Shown here: in pieces, positions 1-8,322 of the stretch
How the letters are laid out: every line of letters starts with the position of its first letter
Numbering within the stretch: position 1 is the first letter of the stretch
DNA from: Pseudonocardia kunmingensis
GTDB lineage: Bacteria > Actinomycetota > Actinomycetes > Mycobacteriales > Pseudonocardiaceae
DNA: 64,000 nt
Direction of reading: 5' to 3'
NCBI RefSeq assembly: GCF_006716445.1
Contig: NZ_VFPA01000003.1
Coordinates: forward strand, 1,054,001 to 1,118,000
The notes under the pieces: model-generated
Database searches by the model: none
What the model was told of the DNA's origin: nothing
The model's input: the letters and a program-made list of their open reading frames with translations, nothing else
Program-made: the position numbers and the translations under genes

Positions 1-1044
1 GGCCGGGAGACCGGCGCCGCCCTGTCGGTGTGGGCGGACGGCACGGAGGTCGTAGGACTCACGGGCGGGTGGGCCGACAGCGCGCGCTCCCGGCCATGGC
101 GCCACGACACCCTGGTCCACACCTACTCCGTCTCGAAGCCCTTCGCCTCGCTCGCCGCGCTGACGGCAGTAGCGGACGGGACACTGCGCCTGGACGAGCC
201 GGTGAGTGCGTACTGGGCCGAGTACGGCACAGGGGGAAAGAACGCCACCACGCTCCGACAGATCCTCACCCACCGGGCCGGGCTCCCCGCGTTCCCACCT
301 TCGGCTGCGACGCTGGACCTGCTCGACCAGGACGGCCTGCTTCGATCACTGGCCGCGGCACCCGCAAAGTGGGAGCCGGGCTCGAGGGTTGCCGAGCACG
401 CCCTGACCTACGGTCACCTGATCGACGGTGTTCTGCGTGCGGGTACCGGCCGCTCGCTGGGCGAGGTGTACGCCGATGTCGTTCGACCCGCGTTGAACAT
501 CGACGCGTGGTTCGGCGTGCCCGAACGCGACCTGGATCGCGTCGCCGACGTCGAGCACGCCCTCCCGGGCGCGGCCGAACAGATCCTCGCTGAGGTCTAT
601 CCGTCCTATGGCCGAGTCCTTGCAGCGCCGACGGGCGCGCTCGACCCCAGTCGACTCAACTCCGTCGGCTGGCGTCGCGCAGTGTTCGGCGCGATCAACC
701 TCCACGCCTCCGCGTCAGCCCTTGCCGCCTTCTATGGCAGCCTGACCAGCCCCGACGGCCCGGTTCGGCGACTCCTCGGACACGAACTCCATGACGAATA
801 CCTCACCACCCAGGTTTGCGGCACGGACGACACCGTAGGCCGCACGCTGGCATGGACACTGGGCCCGCTGCGCACCGATGCGATCATCGGTCTCGGCGGA
901 CTCGGCGGGTCGGCCGCCTGGTGGTCGCTGCGCCACGGGCACGCGGTCGCCTACGTCACCCGGCGCCTGCACGACCACTCCCGAGTGGCCGAGATCGCTG
1001 CCGCACTGGACGACGACATCAACACCGAGGTGAGACGCCCCTAG
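1..1044 (+). CDS. Beta-lactamase-family serine hydrolase, 5' partial
   Basis: The reading frame is open from the first base of the window, so the true start lies upstream and only the C-terminal 347 residues are seen. The family comprises penicillin-binding-protein-like serine hydrolases (class C beta-lactamases, EstB-type esterases, D-aminopeptidases). The catalytic S-x-x-K motif is visible as SVSK at residues 43-46 of the partial product, followed by the usual LTHRAGLP segment. A YGH near residue 137 is in the place of the second catalytic Tyr motif. A glycine-rich GLGGLGG near the C-terminus could take the place of the third motif. Substrate cannot be deduced; an esterase or peptidase role is as likely as beta-lactam hydrolysis. 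No clear operon partner follows; the next gene remnant is on the opposite strand. Confidence 0.8.
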   Translation, partial: GRETGAALSVWADGTEVVGLTGGWADSARSRPWRHDTLVHTYSVSKPFASLAALTAVADGTLRLDEPVSAYWAEYGTGGKNATTLRQILTHRAGLPAFPPSAATLDLLDQDGLLRSLAAAPAKWEPGSRVAEHALTYGHLIDGVLRAGTGRSLGEVYADVVRPALNIDAWFGVPERDLDRVADVEHALPGAAEQILAEVYPSYGRVLAAPTGALDPSRLNSVGWRRAVFGAINLHASASALAAFYGSLTSPDGPVRRLLGHELHDEYLTTQVCGTDDTVGRTLAWTLGPLRTDAIIGLGGLGGSAAWWSLRHGHAVAYVTRRLHDHSRVAEIAAALDDDINTEVRRP

Positions 1045-1138
1045 CAGAGAGTCACAGGCCGAGAACCGAGCTGAGCGGCATCGCGGCGTAGACAGTGGAT
1101 GCGTTGGCACTCCACCTGGCGCGTTCGGGGCGCTACGG

Positions 1139-1605
1139 CTACCTCTCGCCCTCCGCAGAATCAGCCGTACGCCGGGTCCAGCGCTCTTCCTCGATCCGGC
1201 CGAACCTCCACGTGTCAACTGCGATCAGCCAGGTGAGGACGAAGAGCCCGACCATCGTGAAGCCGATGTAATCGATGTTGAGCGAGCCGACCCGTGCGAG
1301 CAGGCCCGGACTCGACGCCCAACTCCTCGGCCAGGAGCCGACCCGCACGACGGTACCGATGACGAGCGCCACGACGACCGACATGACCGCGACGGTGAGG
1401 TTGTAGTAGAACCCTGCGGACCGGGGCGAGCAGCACCAGGATCGCGTACCGCGGCAGGGCGAACGCCGCGGAGCCCGCAGCGAGTACCAGCAGGGCGACC
1501 TGGGTGGGCTGCCGAATCCGAGCCCCATGAGCAGCCCGCCGGGATAGATGCGCCGCGCCGCAGCAGCCGCCCGACCCGCCCAGTGGGGACCCCCCGGCTG
1601 CTCAA
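1139..1605 (-). pseudogene. Decayed nickel/cobalt (NiCoT, HoxN/NixA-type) permease remnant
   Basis: Three reading frames on the minus strand must be joined to recover the C-terminal half of a NiCoT-family permease. The pieces are GGLLMGLGFG, then TQVALLVLAAGSAAFALPRY, then FYYNLTVAVMSVVVALVIG, and a C-terminal IDYIGFTMVGLFVLTWLIAV followed by WRFGRIEEERW. These match the last transmembrane segments of the family. At least two frameshifts are visible. About thirty residues that normally lie between the last two membrane segments are missing around position 1430. The N-terminal half carrying the HxxxxDH metal-selectivity motif is absent, so this is not a functional transporter. A sequencing error cannot explain all defects together. 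Confidence 0.75.
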
Positions 1606-1625
1606 TTACCGCTCGGCGTCAGCTG

Positions 1626-2147
1626 TCAGCGGACCTCGACGTCGTCACCCACCTGCAGGTAGTCGAACCACGCATGCGCCTCCTCCGGGCCAAGCTTCAC
1701 GCAGCCGGCCGACGCCGTCTCCTGGCTCCCTTCATGGAAGGCGATCCCGCCGGGGGCGAAGAACACTGACCACGGCATCGGGGTGAGGTACTCCCGGCTG
1801 GTCCATTGCTCCGCCTTCCACTCCACCCGGAAGCTGCCGCGCGGTGTGGGATCCTCGACATCGCCGTCGGCGAACGGCACTGGGCCACGGATGACCTTCC
1901 CGTCTCGGATCAACCACGCGGTGTGGGTCCCGAGGTCCACGCAGGCTTCGGCCGCGGTCGAGCAGGGTGTGCCCGGCACGGCGTCGTCGGCGACGAGCGT
2001 GGCGCTCGGGTCGCCGGGCGCGGCGACCGCCACACCGCCCGTTGCGAGTCCCGCAACCACCAGCCCCGCTACGGCCCGCGCAGGCCACCGTGCCTGCCGC
2101 GTCCGCTCACTGCGAGGCCTCCGCCAGACGTGCCTACCCACCCGCAT
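1626..2147 (-). CDS. Secreted L,D-transpeptidase (YkuD domain)
   Basis: The 173-residue product has an N-terminal basic stretch and a hydrophobic signal segment (about residues 18-40, ending near VAVAAPG), then a YkuD-type L,D-transpeptidase domain. The catalytic signature is HEGSQETASAGCVKL near residues 145-160, which supplies the conserved His and the nucleophilic Cys in the S-x-G-C form. Such enzymes form 3-3 peptidoglycan cross-links or anchor proteins to the wall outside the membrane. I chose the ATG at 2147 because an AGGAGG lies just upstream and the signal peptide begins there; the frame stays open further upstream. It is short for the family and has no Ig-like or LysM domain. It lies near two other wall-active genes but is not co-oriented with them. 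Confidence 0.85.
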   Translation of the reverse strand: MRVGRHVWRRPRSERTRQARWPARAVAGLVVAGLATGGVAVAAPGDPSATLVADDAVPGTPCSTAAEACVDLGTHTAWLIRDGKVIRGPVPFADGDVEDPTPRGSFRVEWKAEQWTSREYLTPMPWSVFFAPGGIAFHEGSQETASAGCVKLGPEEAHAWFDYLQVGDDVEVR

Positions 2148-2878
2148 CTCCCTCCTGTGCTCTCGACACTTCAACGGCGGGGAACCCTGGTAGGTGACGT
2201 GCCGTGGTGAAGTAGTTACGGAACGACACAAGACGGGCAAGGAACAGCTGCCGCTGAGGGCAGGCCAGCTCGCGCCACCGGTGTCCGGCAAGTTCGGTTT
2301 CGGCCGCCCGGGCGCAGGCGAGGAGGCGCTGGGCGCTCACCGGGTCCGGCACAGCTCGGTTCGAGCAGGCAGCGGCGACCCTCGCCGCAGGGATCACTGC
2401 GGCGTGAGCGGCCTCCAGCAGCACTTCGTACTCGACGCTCAGAGTCCAGCATGCTGGTGCAGCATCGACAGCAACGTCGCGACCAGTACGTCAGATGTTT
2501 CAGAGGTGTCGAGCCGGCGGCACTGACCTCGTCGGCAGCGGCGTGCAGCATCGCGCAGAAGGCCGCGACGGGCCACGGCCAGGCGAGATCCGTCCGGAGG
2601 ACTCCGCCCTCGTGTCCTCGCACGAGGAGGCGTTCTGCCTTGAAGATGCTTAGCGCCACCATTGACGTGACGCCGATGCGCCGACCCACATGTTCGAGGC
2701 CGTACAGGTGACGCCGACATGGCGCGCATCGCGCCGAGAGCGGACTGGGGGCTGCACCGCCGCCGTACCTCCTTCGGCGGCATGACGAGCGGTACCTCGC
2801 CGAGCTAGCGTGCACCGGCGTGGCACGCCGGTCCCGTCCTCCTGACGCTCCGCTCGTCGTCACAGCAGCAGGTGGTCA
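2148..2878. other. Intergenic region without a confident gene; possible decayed ORF on minus strand
   Basis: No frame here shows a recognisable domain. A minus-strand open frame at 2134-2424 (GTG start, alanine-rich, 96 residues) overlaps the start of the L,D-transpeptidase. Pieces of protein-like sequence continue in two other minus frames up to about 2700, which suggests an old gene broken by frameshifts. I cannot assign a family. Confidence 0.3.
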
Positions 2879-3988
2879 GTGAACTCCCTCGAGTTCGCCG
2901 GCGTTGCTCTGCGCCGAGGCGCAGTCCGCCTCGCGGTCGTCGGGCTCGTTCTCGCCCTCATCGGGCTGGTCGGCTTGATCGCCTTCCACACCGTTCTGTG
3001 GATTTCCAGCAATGCCGGGCACTTCGCCAACCGTGCCGGCTGTGGCGTCTCCGACGAGATATCCCCTCTCACCGGAGGCACGGCGTCGGAGGCGACCGCC
3101 GAGCAGCGAACGAACGCTGCCATCATTGTGAAGGTCGGCCGGCAGATGCAAGTTCCCGTGCGCGGCCAGTGGATCGCGCTTGCGACGGCGATGCAAGAGT
3201 CCGGGCTGCGGAACATCAACTACGGGGACCGGGACTCGCTCGGACTGTTCCAGCAGCGTCCGTCACAGGGCTGGGGCTCCCCCGCTCAGGTCACGGACCC
3301 GACGTACGCTGCGGTGCAGTTCTACCGTCGGCTACTCGCCGTACCAGGCTGGACCGAGATGCCGCTCTGGAGGGCTGCGCAGACCGTTCAACGTTCGGCA
3401 TTCCCCACCGCGTACAGCAAGTGGGAGCAACACGCAGCCAAGCTGCTGGCCGACGTCGATGGCGAGGCCTCGCTCGCGACGACCGATGTCTGTGCGCCGC
3501 GCGGTGGTGCGCGCGGCCCTGCGCCCGCACCGTACAGTGGCCCCTCCTCAGGCTGTGTGAACGACGATCCCACCTCCGGCGGATGTCTCACCGGGGCCAC
3601 CCGACACGCACTCGACGAAGTCAACCGCGTGTTCGGCGGCTACCGCGGCGGATCTCTGATCCGAGCTACCGGCTGCTGGGACCCCCACCAGTGGAATCCC
3701 AGCAGCGACCACCCCAAGGGACGGGCCTGTGACTTCTTCCCCGGTACAGCCGGGCGCTTCGCCGCAGGCGACGAACTGGAGGCGGGCTGGCAACTAGCCG
3801 ATTGGTTCCGCACCCATGCCGACCCGCTGGAGGTCTCCTACGTCATCTGGCAGGGACGCATCTGGACAGCAGGCAGCGCAGATACGGCCACCGGTTGGGG
3901 CAGGCCCTACACGGGCGGCGGCGTCTACGACCCCGAAGAAGCGACCGGAGGGCACTTCGACCACCTCCACGTCAGTTTTCGGCAGTAG
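2879..3988 (+). CDS. Membrane-anchored lysozyme-like / wall hydrolase protein
   Basis: The 369-residue protein starts with GTG (AGGTGG upstream). One transmembrane segment (about residues 18-42, VVGLVLALIGLVGLIAF) anchors an extracytoplasmic region. Residues about 85-190 contain ALATAMQESGLRNINYGDRDSLGLFQQRPSQGWG, here quoted in pieces: the catalytic-like glutamate in MQESGLRN and the GLFQQRPSQGW motif. These are typical of lysozyme-like domains in actinobacterial conjugative elements. The C-terminal part (about 240-369) contains HPKGRACDFFPG and GHFDHLHVSF, which resemble a metal-binding ARB_07466/M15-like peptidase domain. The combination suggests a two-domain peptidoglycan hydrolase that could open the wall for conjugation or secretion. 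An IS30 element lies immediately downstream. Confidence 0.75.
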   Translation: MNSLEFAGVALRRGAVRLAVVGLVLALIGLVGLIAFHTVLWISSNAGHFANRAGCGVSDEISPLTGGTASEATAEQRTNAAIIVKVGRQMQVPVRGQWIALATAMQESGLRNINYGDRDSLGLFQQRPSQGWGSPAQVTDPTYAAVQFYRRLLAVPGWTEMPLWRAAQTVQRSAFPTAYSKWEQHAAKLLADVDGEASLATTDVCAPRGGARGPAPAPYSGPSSGCVNDDPTSGGCLTGATRHALDEVNRVFGGYRGGSLIRATGCWDPHQWNPSSDHPKGRACDFFPGTAGRFAAGDELEAGWQLADWFRTHADPLEVSYVIWQGRIWTAGSADTATGWGRPYTGGGVYDPEEATGGHFDHLHVSFRQ

Positions 3989-3997
3989 CCCTTGGGC

Positions 3998-5031
3998 TCA
4001 GCCGGTCGTAGCATTTGATCTTGGGAGTTCGGTGGGACAGGATGCCCGCCGTGCGCGTGATGTTGATGTTGTCGGATCGTGAGGAGATCTCCCGTGGCCT
4101 GGCCGAGGGCCTGCAGTTCACCGAGATCGGGTTGCGGCTCGGGCGCGATGCGTCGGTGATCTCGCGCGAGGTGGCCCGTCACGGCGGCCGTGGCGGGTAT
4201 CGGGCGGTGGTCGCGGACACCACGGCGTGCGCCGCGCGCGAGCGGCCGAAGCGGTTCGCCGTGGAGCGCTCACCCCGGCTGCGGGCAGTGGTGTGTCAGC
4301 AGCTGCGCGACGGGTGGTCCCCGGCCTCGATCGCGGGCCGGTTGCCGGTCGAGTACGCCAGCGACCAGGCTTGCCGGGTGTCTCACGAGGCGATCTACCA
4401 GTGGGTCTACGCCCAGCCGGTGTCCACCCTGGCCAGCGAACTGATCAGCCTGCGCACCGGCCGTAAGGCCCGCAAGGGCGGGCGGCGCCCCGAGCCGGCG
4501 CCGCGGATCCGGGAGCCGGTTTACATCGACGACCGCCCGGCCGAGGTCGAGGGCCGTCAGGTGCCCGGGCATTGGGAGGGGGACCTCGTGATCGGCAAGG
4601 GCGGCAAGACCGCGGTCGCGACGCTGGTCGAGCGCACCTCCCGGTTCCTCATCCTGGTGCCCTTAACCGGGCGTGACTCGTTGACCGTGGGTGACGCGGT
4701 CATCGCCGCCACCCACGGCCTGCCCGACCAGATCCGTCGCTCGCTGACCTGGGACTGCGGCTCGGAGATGGCCCGACACGCCACGATCACCGCGACCGGG
4801 CTGCCGGTGTACTTCGCCCATCCGCACAGCCCGTGGGAGCGCGGCAGCAACGAGAACCTCAACCGCATCGTGCGCGAGTACTTCCCCAAAGGTGTGACAA
4901 TCACCTCCGATCCGACATACTTGGCGATGGTGGCTTCCGACATCAACGACAGACCCCGTAAGATTCACAACTGGAAGAAGCCCTCCGAGTTATTCACCGA
5001 ACTCGTCGAGGCGAATGCTTCGACTGGCTGA
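3998..5031 (+). mobile_element. IS30-family insertion sequence with imperfect terminal inverted repeats
   Basis: The left end reads CAGCCGGTCGTAGCATTTG (3999-4017). The right end, read on the minus strand, is CAGCCAGTCGAAGCATTCG (5012-5030). The two differ at only three of 19 positions. The element encloses a single transposase gene whose stop codon lies inside the right repeat. It begins ten bases after the stop codon of the upstream wall hydrolase, so it did not damage that gene. I do not see a convincing target duplication, and the exact outer ends are uncertain by a few bases. Confidence 0.8.
4042..5031 (+). CDS. IS30-family transposase
   Basis: The 329-residue product has an N-terminal helix-turn-helix (LSDREEISRGLAEGLQFTEIG and following, with the recognition-like RDASVISREVARHGG). 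A C-terminal DDE integrase core follows. Its acidic residues are visible in HWEGDLVIG (first D), LTWDCGSEM (second D) and SPWERGSNENLNR (E). The IS30 hallmark W-x-x-G-S-N-E-N is intact, so the enzyme looks functional. The ATG at 4042 is preferred; a TTG at 4015 in the same frame lies in the terminal repeat. Confidence 0.92.
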   Translation: MPAVRVMLMLSDREEISRGLAEGLQFTEIGLRLGRDASVISREVARHGGRGGYRAVVADTTACAARERPKRFAVERSPRLRAVVCQQLRDGWSPASIAGRLPVEYASDQACRVSHEAIYQWVYAQPVSTLASELISLRTGRKARKGGRRPEPAPRIREPVYIDDRPAEVEGRQVPGHWEGDLVIGKGGKTAVATLVERTSRFLILVPLTGRDSLTVGDAVIAATHGLPDQIRRSLTWDCGSEMARHATITATGLPVYFAHPHSPWERGSNENLNRIVREYFPKGVTITSDPTYLAMVASDINDRPRKIHNWKKPSELFTELVEANASTG

Positions 5032-5637
5032 ATCTGCCGCCACCTCCGTTTCACGGGCGAGCGGAAATGCGGCGCACGGGTAGGCCTCATGCCCTCGGTG
5101 AACTCTTGATCGATATCGTGGCCGTCCTTGGCATCGTCGCTCCCCGACGGGATCGCCGACCCACCGTCGGCGCGGCTGGTCGCAGTTCGAGACCACACCG
5201 AAGGCGGCGAAGACAGCTCATCTGCCGTCCAGCGCGGCGATCGCGCAACTCGACGCAAGGCCCAGCCCTCGCCACGCCAGGCCCGCAGATCAAGCGTCCA
5301 GGTCGGAAGAACGACTGGCGGCCAGTTACAAGCGCCCAGCGGCCACGAGCGCTGACGGTAAGCATACGCGCAAGCACATAGGGTCAGATCGCTCACTTGA
5401 CCGAGCTACTGGACGCCTCGTGCGGCCCGTGGGCGACCGTCCACCGCCGCCATGAGCGACCGACGGGGGCTGGATCGCTCTGGCACGGCGCCCTAATCTC
5501 TGCGAGACCTTGCGACATTTCAGTCATTCGACGCGAGTGGCGACGCTCGGTCCCCGCGCATTGCTTCGACCGGTACGGCCCGACCCGCACGCCCTCGGTC
5601 AGAGTGTTCGCGAGATTGCGAGAGGAGACCCGGTCGC
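5032..5637. other. Intergenic region; no gene recognised
   Basis: Several open frames exist on both strands, as expected in GC-rich DNA, but none shows a domain, a credible start or a hydrophobic pattern. The region separates the IS30 element from the NlpC/P60 gene. It presumably includes the promoter of the latter. Confidence 0.4.
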
Positions 5638-6741
5638 GTGAAGCCACCTCGGCCTGGCCCGCCCACCCCCGACGACTCGATCTGCGGAAGCTGGTCGGTT
5701 CGAAACGTGACCCGGGGTACGCTGGTCGGGCGCTACACCATGGCGACCGCTGTCGCCGTGCTCCTCGCACTGTTCGCCGGGTTCGCCCCGGCCGTAGCTC
5801 AGCCGCAACCGCCTGGTAACGCCGCGGAGGCTGCCGAGCAGCTGAAACAGGTGCAGCGGGAGGCAGAGGCTCTCACCGAGGAATGGCACGCAGCCACCGA
5901 CGCTCTCGACGCACGGCAGTCCGAACTGGCCGCGCTCCAGGAAGCCGTCACGCCGACCCGTGCTGCGGCGGATGCGGCAAAGGCGGACGAGGAGCAGTTC
6001 CGCCAACAGGTCGACGCCGTGACCATGTCGGCTTTTGAGAGCGGCAAGCTCGACCAGTTGAACGCGCTCCTTTCCAGCGGCTCGCCGCAGGAGTTCATCG
6101 AGCAGATGTCGGCGCTGGAGACCATCGCCTCCGACTACCGTGAGGTGCTCGACCAGCTCGTTGTTGTCGTCGACCAGACGACTCGTGCGCAAGCGGCGGC
6201 CGACGTCGCAGCGCACCGTGCGCAAGCGGCAGCCGATCAGGCTGCGAGCGCCGAACAGGAAGTGTCAGCGCGCAAACGCGACGCTGAGATTCGCATCGAC
6301 GAAGCAGAGCGGCTCCTCGAAAGGCTCACGCCCCAGCAGCGGCGCGAGCGCACCGGTCCGGTCGAGACCGGGCCCAGCGGCCCGATCGTGGGTAGCGGGG
6401 CGGGCGTCGAGGCGCTGCGGGCGGCCCAGACCCAGCTCGGCAAGCCCTACAAGTGGGGGGCGGAGGGGCCGAACAGCTTCGACTGCTCCGGGCTCACATC
6501 GTGGGCCTTCAAACGGGCGGGGATCACTCTCCCGCGCTCGAGTAGCCAGCAGGCCAACGTCGGCCGCTCTGTGCCGATGGCCGATCTTCGTCCTGGCGAC
6601 CTCGTTTTCTCCTACCAGCCGATCAGCCATGTGGGGATCTACGTCGGTGACGGAAAGATGCTCGCCGCCCCACAGACCGGGGACGTGGTGAAGTACCAGA
6701 AGGTGTCGAGCAGAACGTTCACCAGCGCCCGCCGCATATGA
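5638..6741 (+). CDS. Secreted NlpC/P60 endopeptidase with coiled-coil N-terminus (RipA-like)
   Basis: The 367-residue protein starts with GTG preceded by GAGAGGAG. A membrane or signal segment lies at about residues 35-58 (ATAVAVLLALFAGFAPAVAQ). A long alanine/glutamine-rich coiled coil (about 60-235) follows. The C-terminal NlpC/P60 domain (about 255-367) carries the catalytic Cys in FDCSGLTSWAF and the His in ISHVGIYVGDG. These enzymes cleave D-Glu-diaminopimelate bonds in stem peptides outside the cell. The architecture matches the RipA/RipB-type hydrolases of actinobacteria, where the coiled coil is autoinhibitory. Together with the lysozyme-like gene upstream it may be a remnant of a conjugation or wall-remodelling module. 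Confidence 0.88.
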   Translation: MKPPRPGPPTPDDSICGSWSVRNVTRGTLVGRYTMATAVAVLLALFAGFAPAVAQPQPPGNAAEAAEQLKQVQREAEALTEEWHAATDALDARQSELAALQEAVTPTRAAADAAKADEEQFRQQVDAVTMSAFESGKLDQLNALLSSGSPQEFIEQMSALETIASDYREVLDQLVVVVDQTTRAQAAADVAAHRAQAAADQAASAEQEVSARKRDAEIRIDEAERLLERLTPQQRRERTGPVETGPSGPIVGSGAGVEALRAAQTQLGKPYKWGAEGPNSFDCSGLTSWAFKRAGITLPRSSSQQANVGRSVPMADLRPGDLVFSYQPISHVGIYVGDGKMLAAPQTGDVVKYQKVSSRTFTSARRI

Positions 6742-7264
6742 TCCCTCGTCACGCTCCAGGCCGTCGACGAGCACGCTCTTGCGCGTGCATCACCATCAGA
6801 GTCGCGGTGCGTCCGCACTGGGTCAGGGCGATGCAGACAGTCGCCCCGATCTGGACGACCAGGTAAGCCCACGCTCGACAGCGTGGCCGCAGCGGCCACT
6901 GCGATGGCTGGGTCGGCACGAGCAGCACGACTCCGAGCACCGCCGCGTCACCGCGACCTGCGGCCAGGCGTAGCCGCTGCGATCGCCCAGCGTCAGTGTC
7001 TGCGTAGGCAAGCCAGCCGCCTGCAGACCGACGGACGGGCGTCGTTCGGGGCGCTGCTCGCGCGGTTCGAGGAGACCGCCGGTCAGACCCAGCGGGTGCT
7101 GGCCGACCAGCAGGCCCAGTTCGGCGCGATCCTGGAGCGGGCCGCGGAGGTGGCGATTGTTCTCCCGCTCGACGGCGGCCGCCTCTGCCTGCCGGATATG
7201 TCAGCGACGATCACCTCGGCCTCCAGGCCGCGGGCCAGGACCGCCGCCAGGTCCGTCTCGGTGG
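6742..7264. other. Remnant-rich stretch without an intact gene
   Basis: A plus-strand segment near 7035-7165 encodes a short coiled-coil-like piece (ASFGALLARFEETAGQTQRV and beyond), but it has no start region and no downstream partner in frame. On the minus strand a fragment VAVATETDLAAVLARGLEAEV (about 7200-7280) is also isolated. I read the stretch as the debris of at least two genes next to the truncated integrase. Confidence 0.35.
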
Positions 7265-7573
7265 CTACAGCCACCTTGAAGTGCGCGCCGACACCGCGGC
7301 GAGCCGGCAGGCGACGGTGGCCGGCGCGAAGGCGACGCCCTCGGCGAGGTACCGGACCCAGGTGTCGACGTGGACGCGGTCGGCGACGAGCGGGTCGACG
7401 TCGAGACGGGCGCACCACGTCGCCCAGCCGGTGAGGTCGCGAGCGTAGGCGCGGCGGGTGTGCGGCGAGCCATAGCCCAGTAGCCACGCGACGACCAACC
7501 GCGCGAGCCGGCCGCCCCCGTCCTCGACGAGCGCCGGCAGTGAAACGGCGGTGAGCACCGGGAGGTCGGTCAC
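7265..7573 (-). pseudogene. Truncated tyrosine recombinase (N-terminal SAM-like domain only)
   Basis: The 102-residue frame contains a core-binding domain of phage-type integrases: SPHTRRAYARDLTGWATWC followed by DRVHVDTWVRYLAEG and PATVACRLAAVS. This is the helical domain that precedes the catalytic domain. The catalytic domain with the R-H-R-Y residues is absent; downstream sequence turns into unrelated frames. It is a dead remnant of an integrase and evidence that a mobile element once ended here. Confidence 0.65.
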
Positions 7574-7652
7574 GCCGGCAGACGCTACGGCCGACCCCGA
7601 CGATCACGGATGCAGTGCGGTCTGGCTCACACCTTCCAGCGGTTCTCTCGCG

Positions 7653-7913
7653 CTACTCCGGCGGTCTTGCCGCTGCTGAGGCGGCGGGCTGGGCGGCCTG
7701 GATGACGCCGTGGACGGCCCGCCCGATCCTGTCGGGGGCGTGGTCGGGGTCGGGTTGACCGGCGTCCAACCAGGCGATGACGGCTTCGATGGTGAGTGCC
7801 GGGATCAGCTGGGCTGCCCACCCCAGCCAGGGGCCGTCGGGGATCAGCGCGGCGAGGTTGCGCCGGGCGACGTCGGCGGACATGGCGGCCAGCTGACCAC
7901 GCGAGCCTGCCTC
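7653..7913 (-). pseudogene. C-terminal fragment of a TetR-family regulator
   Basis: The open piece reads GQLAAMSADVARRNLAAL followed by IEAVIAWLDAGQPDPDHA and DRIGRAVHGVIQAA. This resembles the last helices of the TetR ligand-binding domain. The N-terminal helix-turn-helix is missing and no valid start precedes it. It begins just after the DoxX fragment on the same strand, so the two broken genes were probably neighbours before deletion. Confidence 0.5.
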
Positions 7914-7925
7914 GCCGTCGGCGGG

Positions 7926-8174
7926 TCAGAACGGCCAGCGGCCACCGAAGCGGACGGCGAGACGGCGATCCACGCCGAGGACGCGGCCGGCGGGCACGAT
8001 CGCCAGGATCAGCAACGGGACCAGCTCCACCGGGTAGGACCACAGATACGGGCCCTCGTCGAGCAGCATCAGCCAGATCGGGCCGATCAACGCCAGCGCG
8101 CCCAGCGCGGCCAGCTGGGTGGCGATCCCGAACAGCAGGCCGATCGCGATCGCGAACTCGGCGACGTTGAGGAG
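7926..8174 (-). pseudogene. C-terminal fragment of a DoxX-type membrane protein
   Basis: About 82 residues of a DoxX/DoxD-like protein are recognisable: LLNVAEFAIAIGLLFGIATQ, then a second hydrophobic segment, then YPVELVPLLILAIVPAGR and VDRRLAVRFGG at the C-terminus. The first membrane helices of the family are absent; upstream in this frame the sequence is arginine-rich noise. The fragment ends next to the TetR remnant. Confidence 0.55.
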
Positions 8175-8322
8175 ACGCCCTCTCGGTCGGCGGGCTCGCC
8201 GCGCGGCGCGGCGGTCGAGGGCCCCCTGCCGACGCGTACGACTGAGCGCGGTGGGAGCGGCCGGTGGGGATCTACGCGCGATCAGACCCAGGCGTGAGCC
8301 GCGTTGGTCCGGGGGGCCGGCA

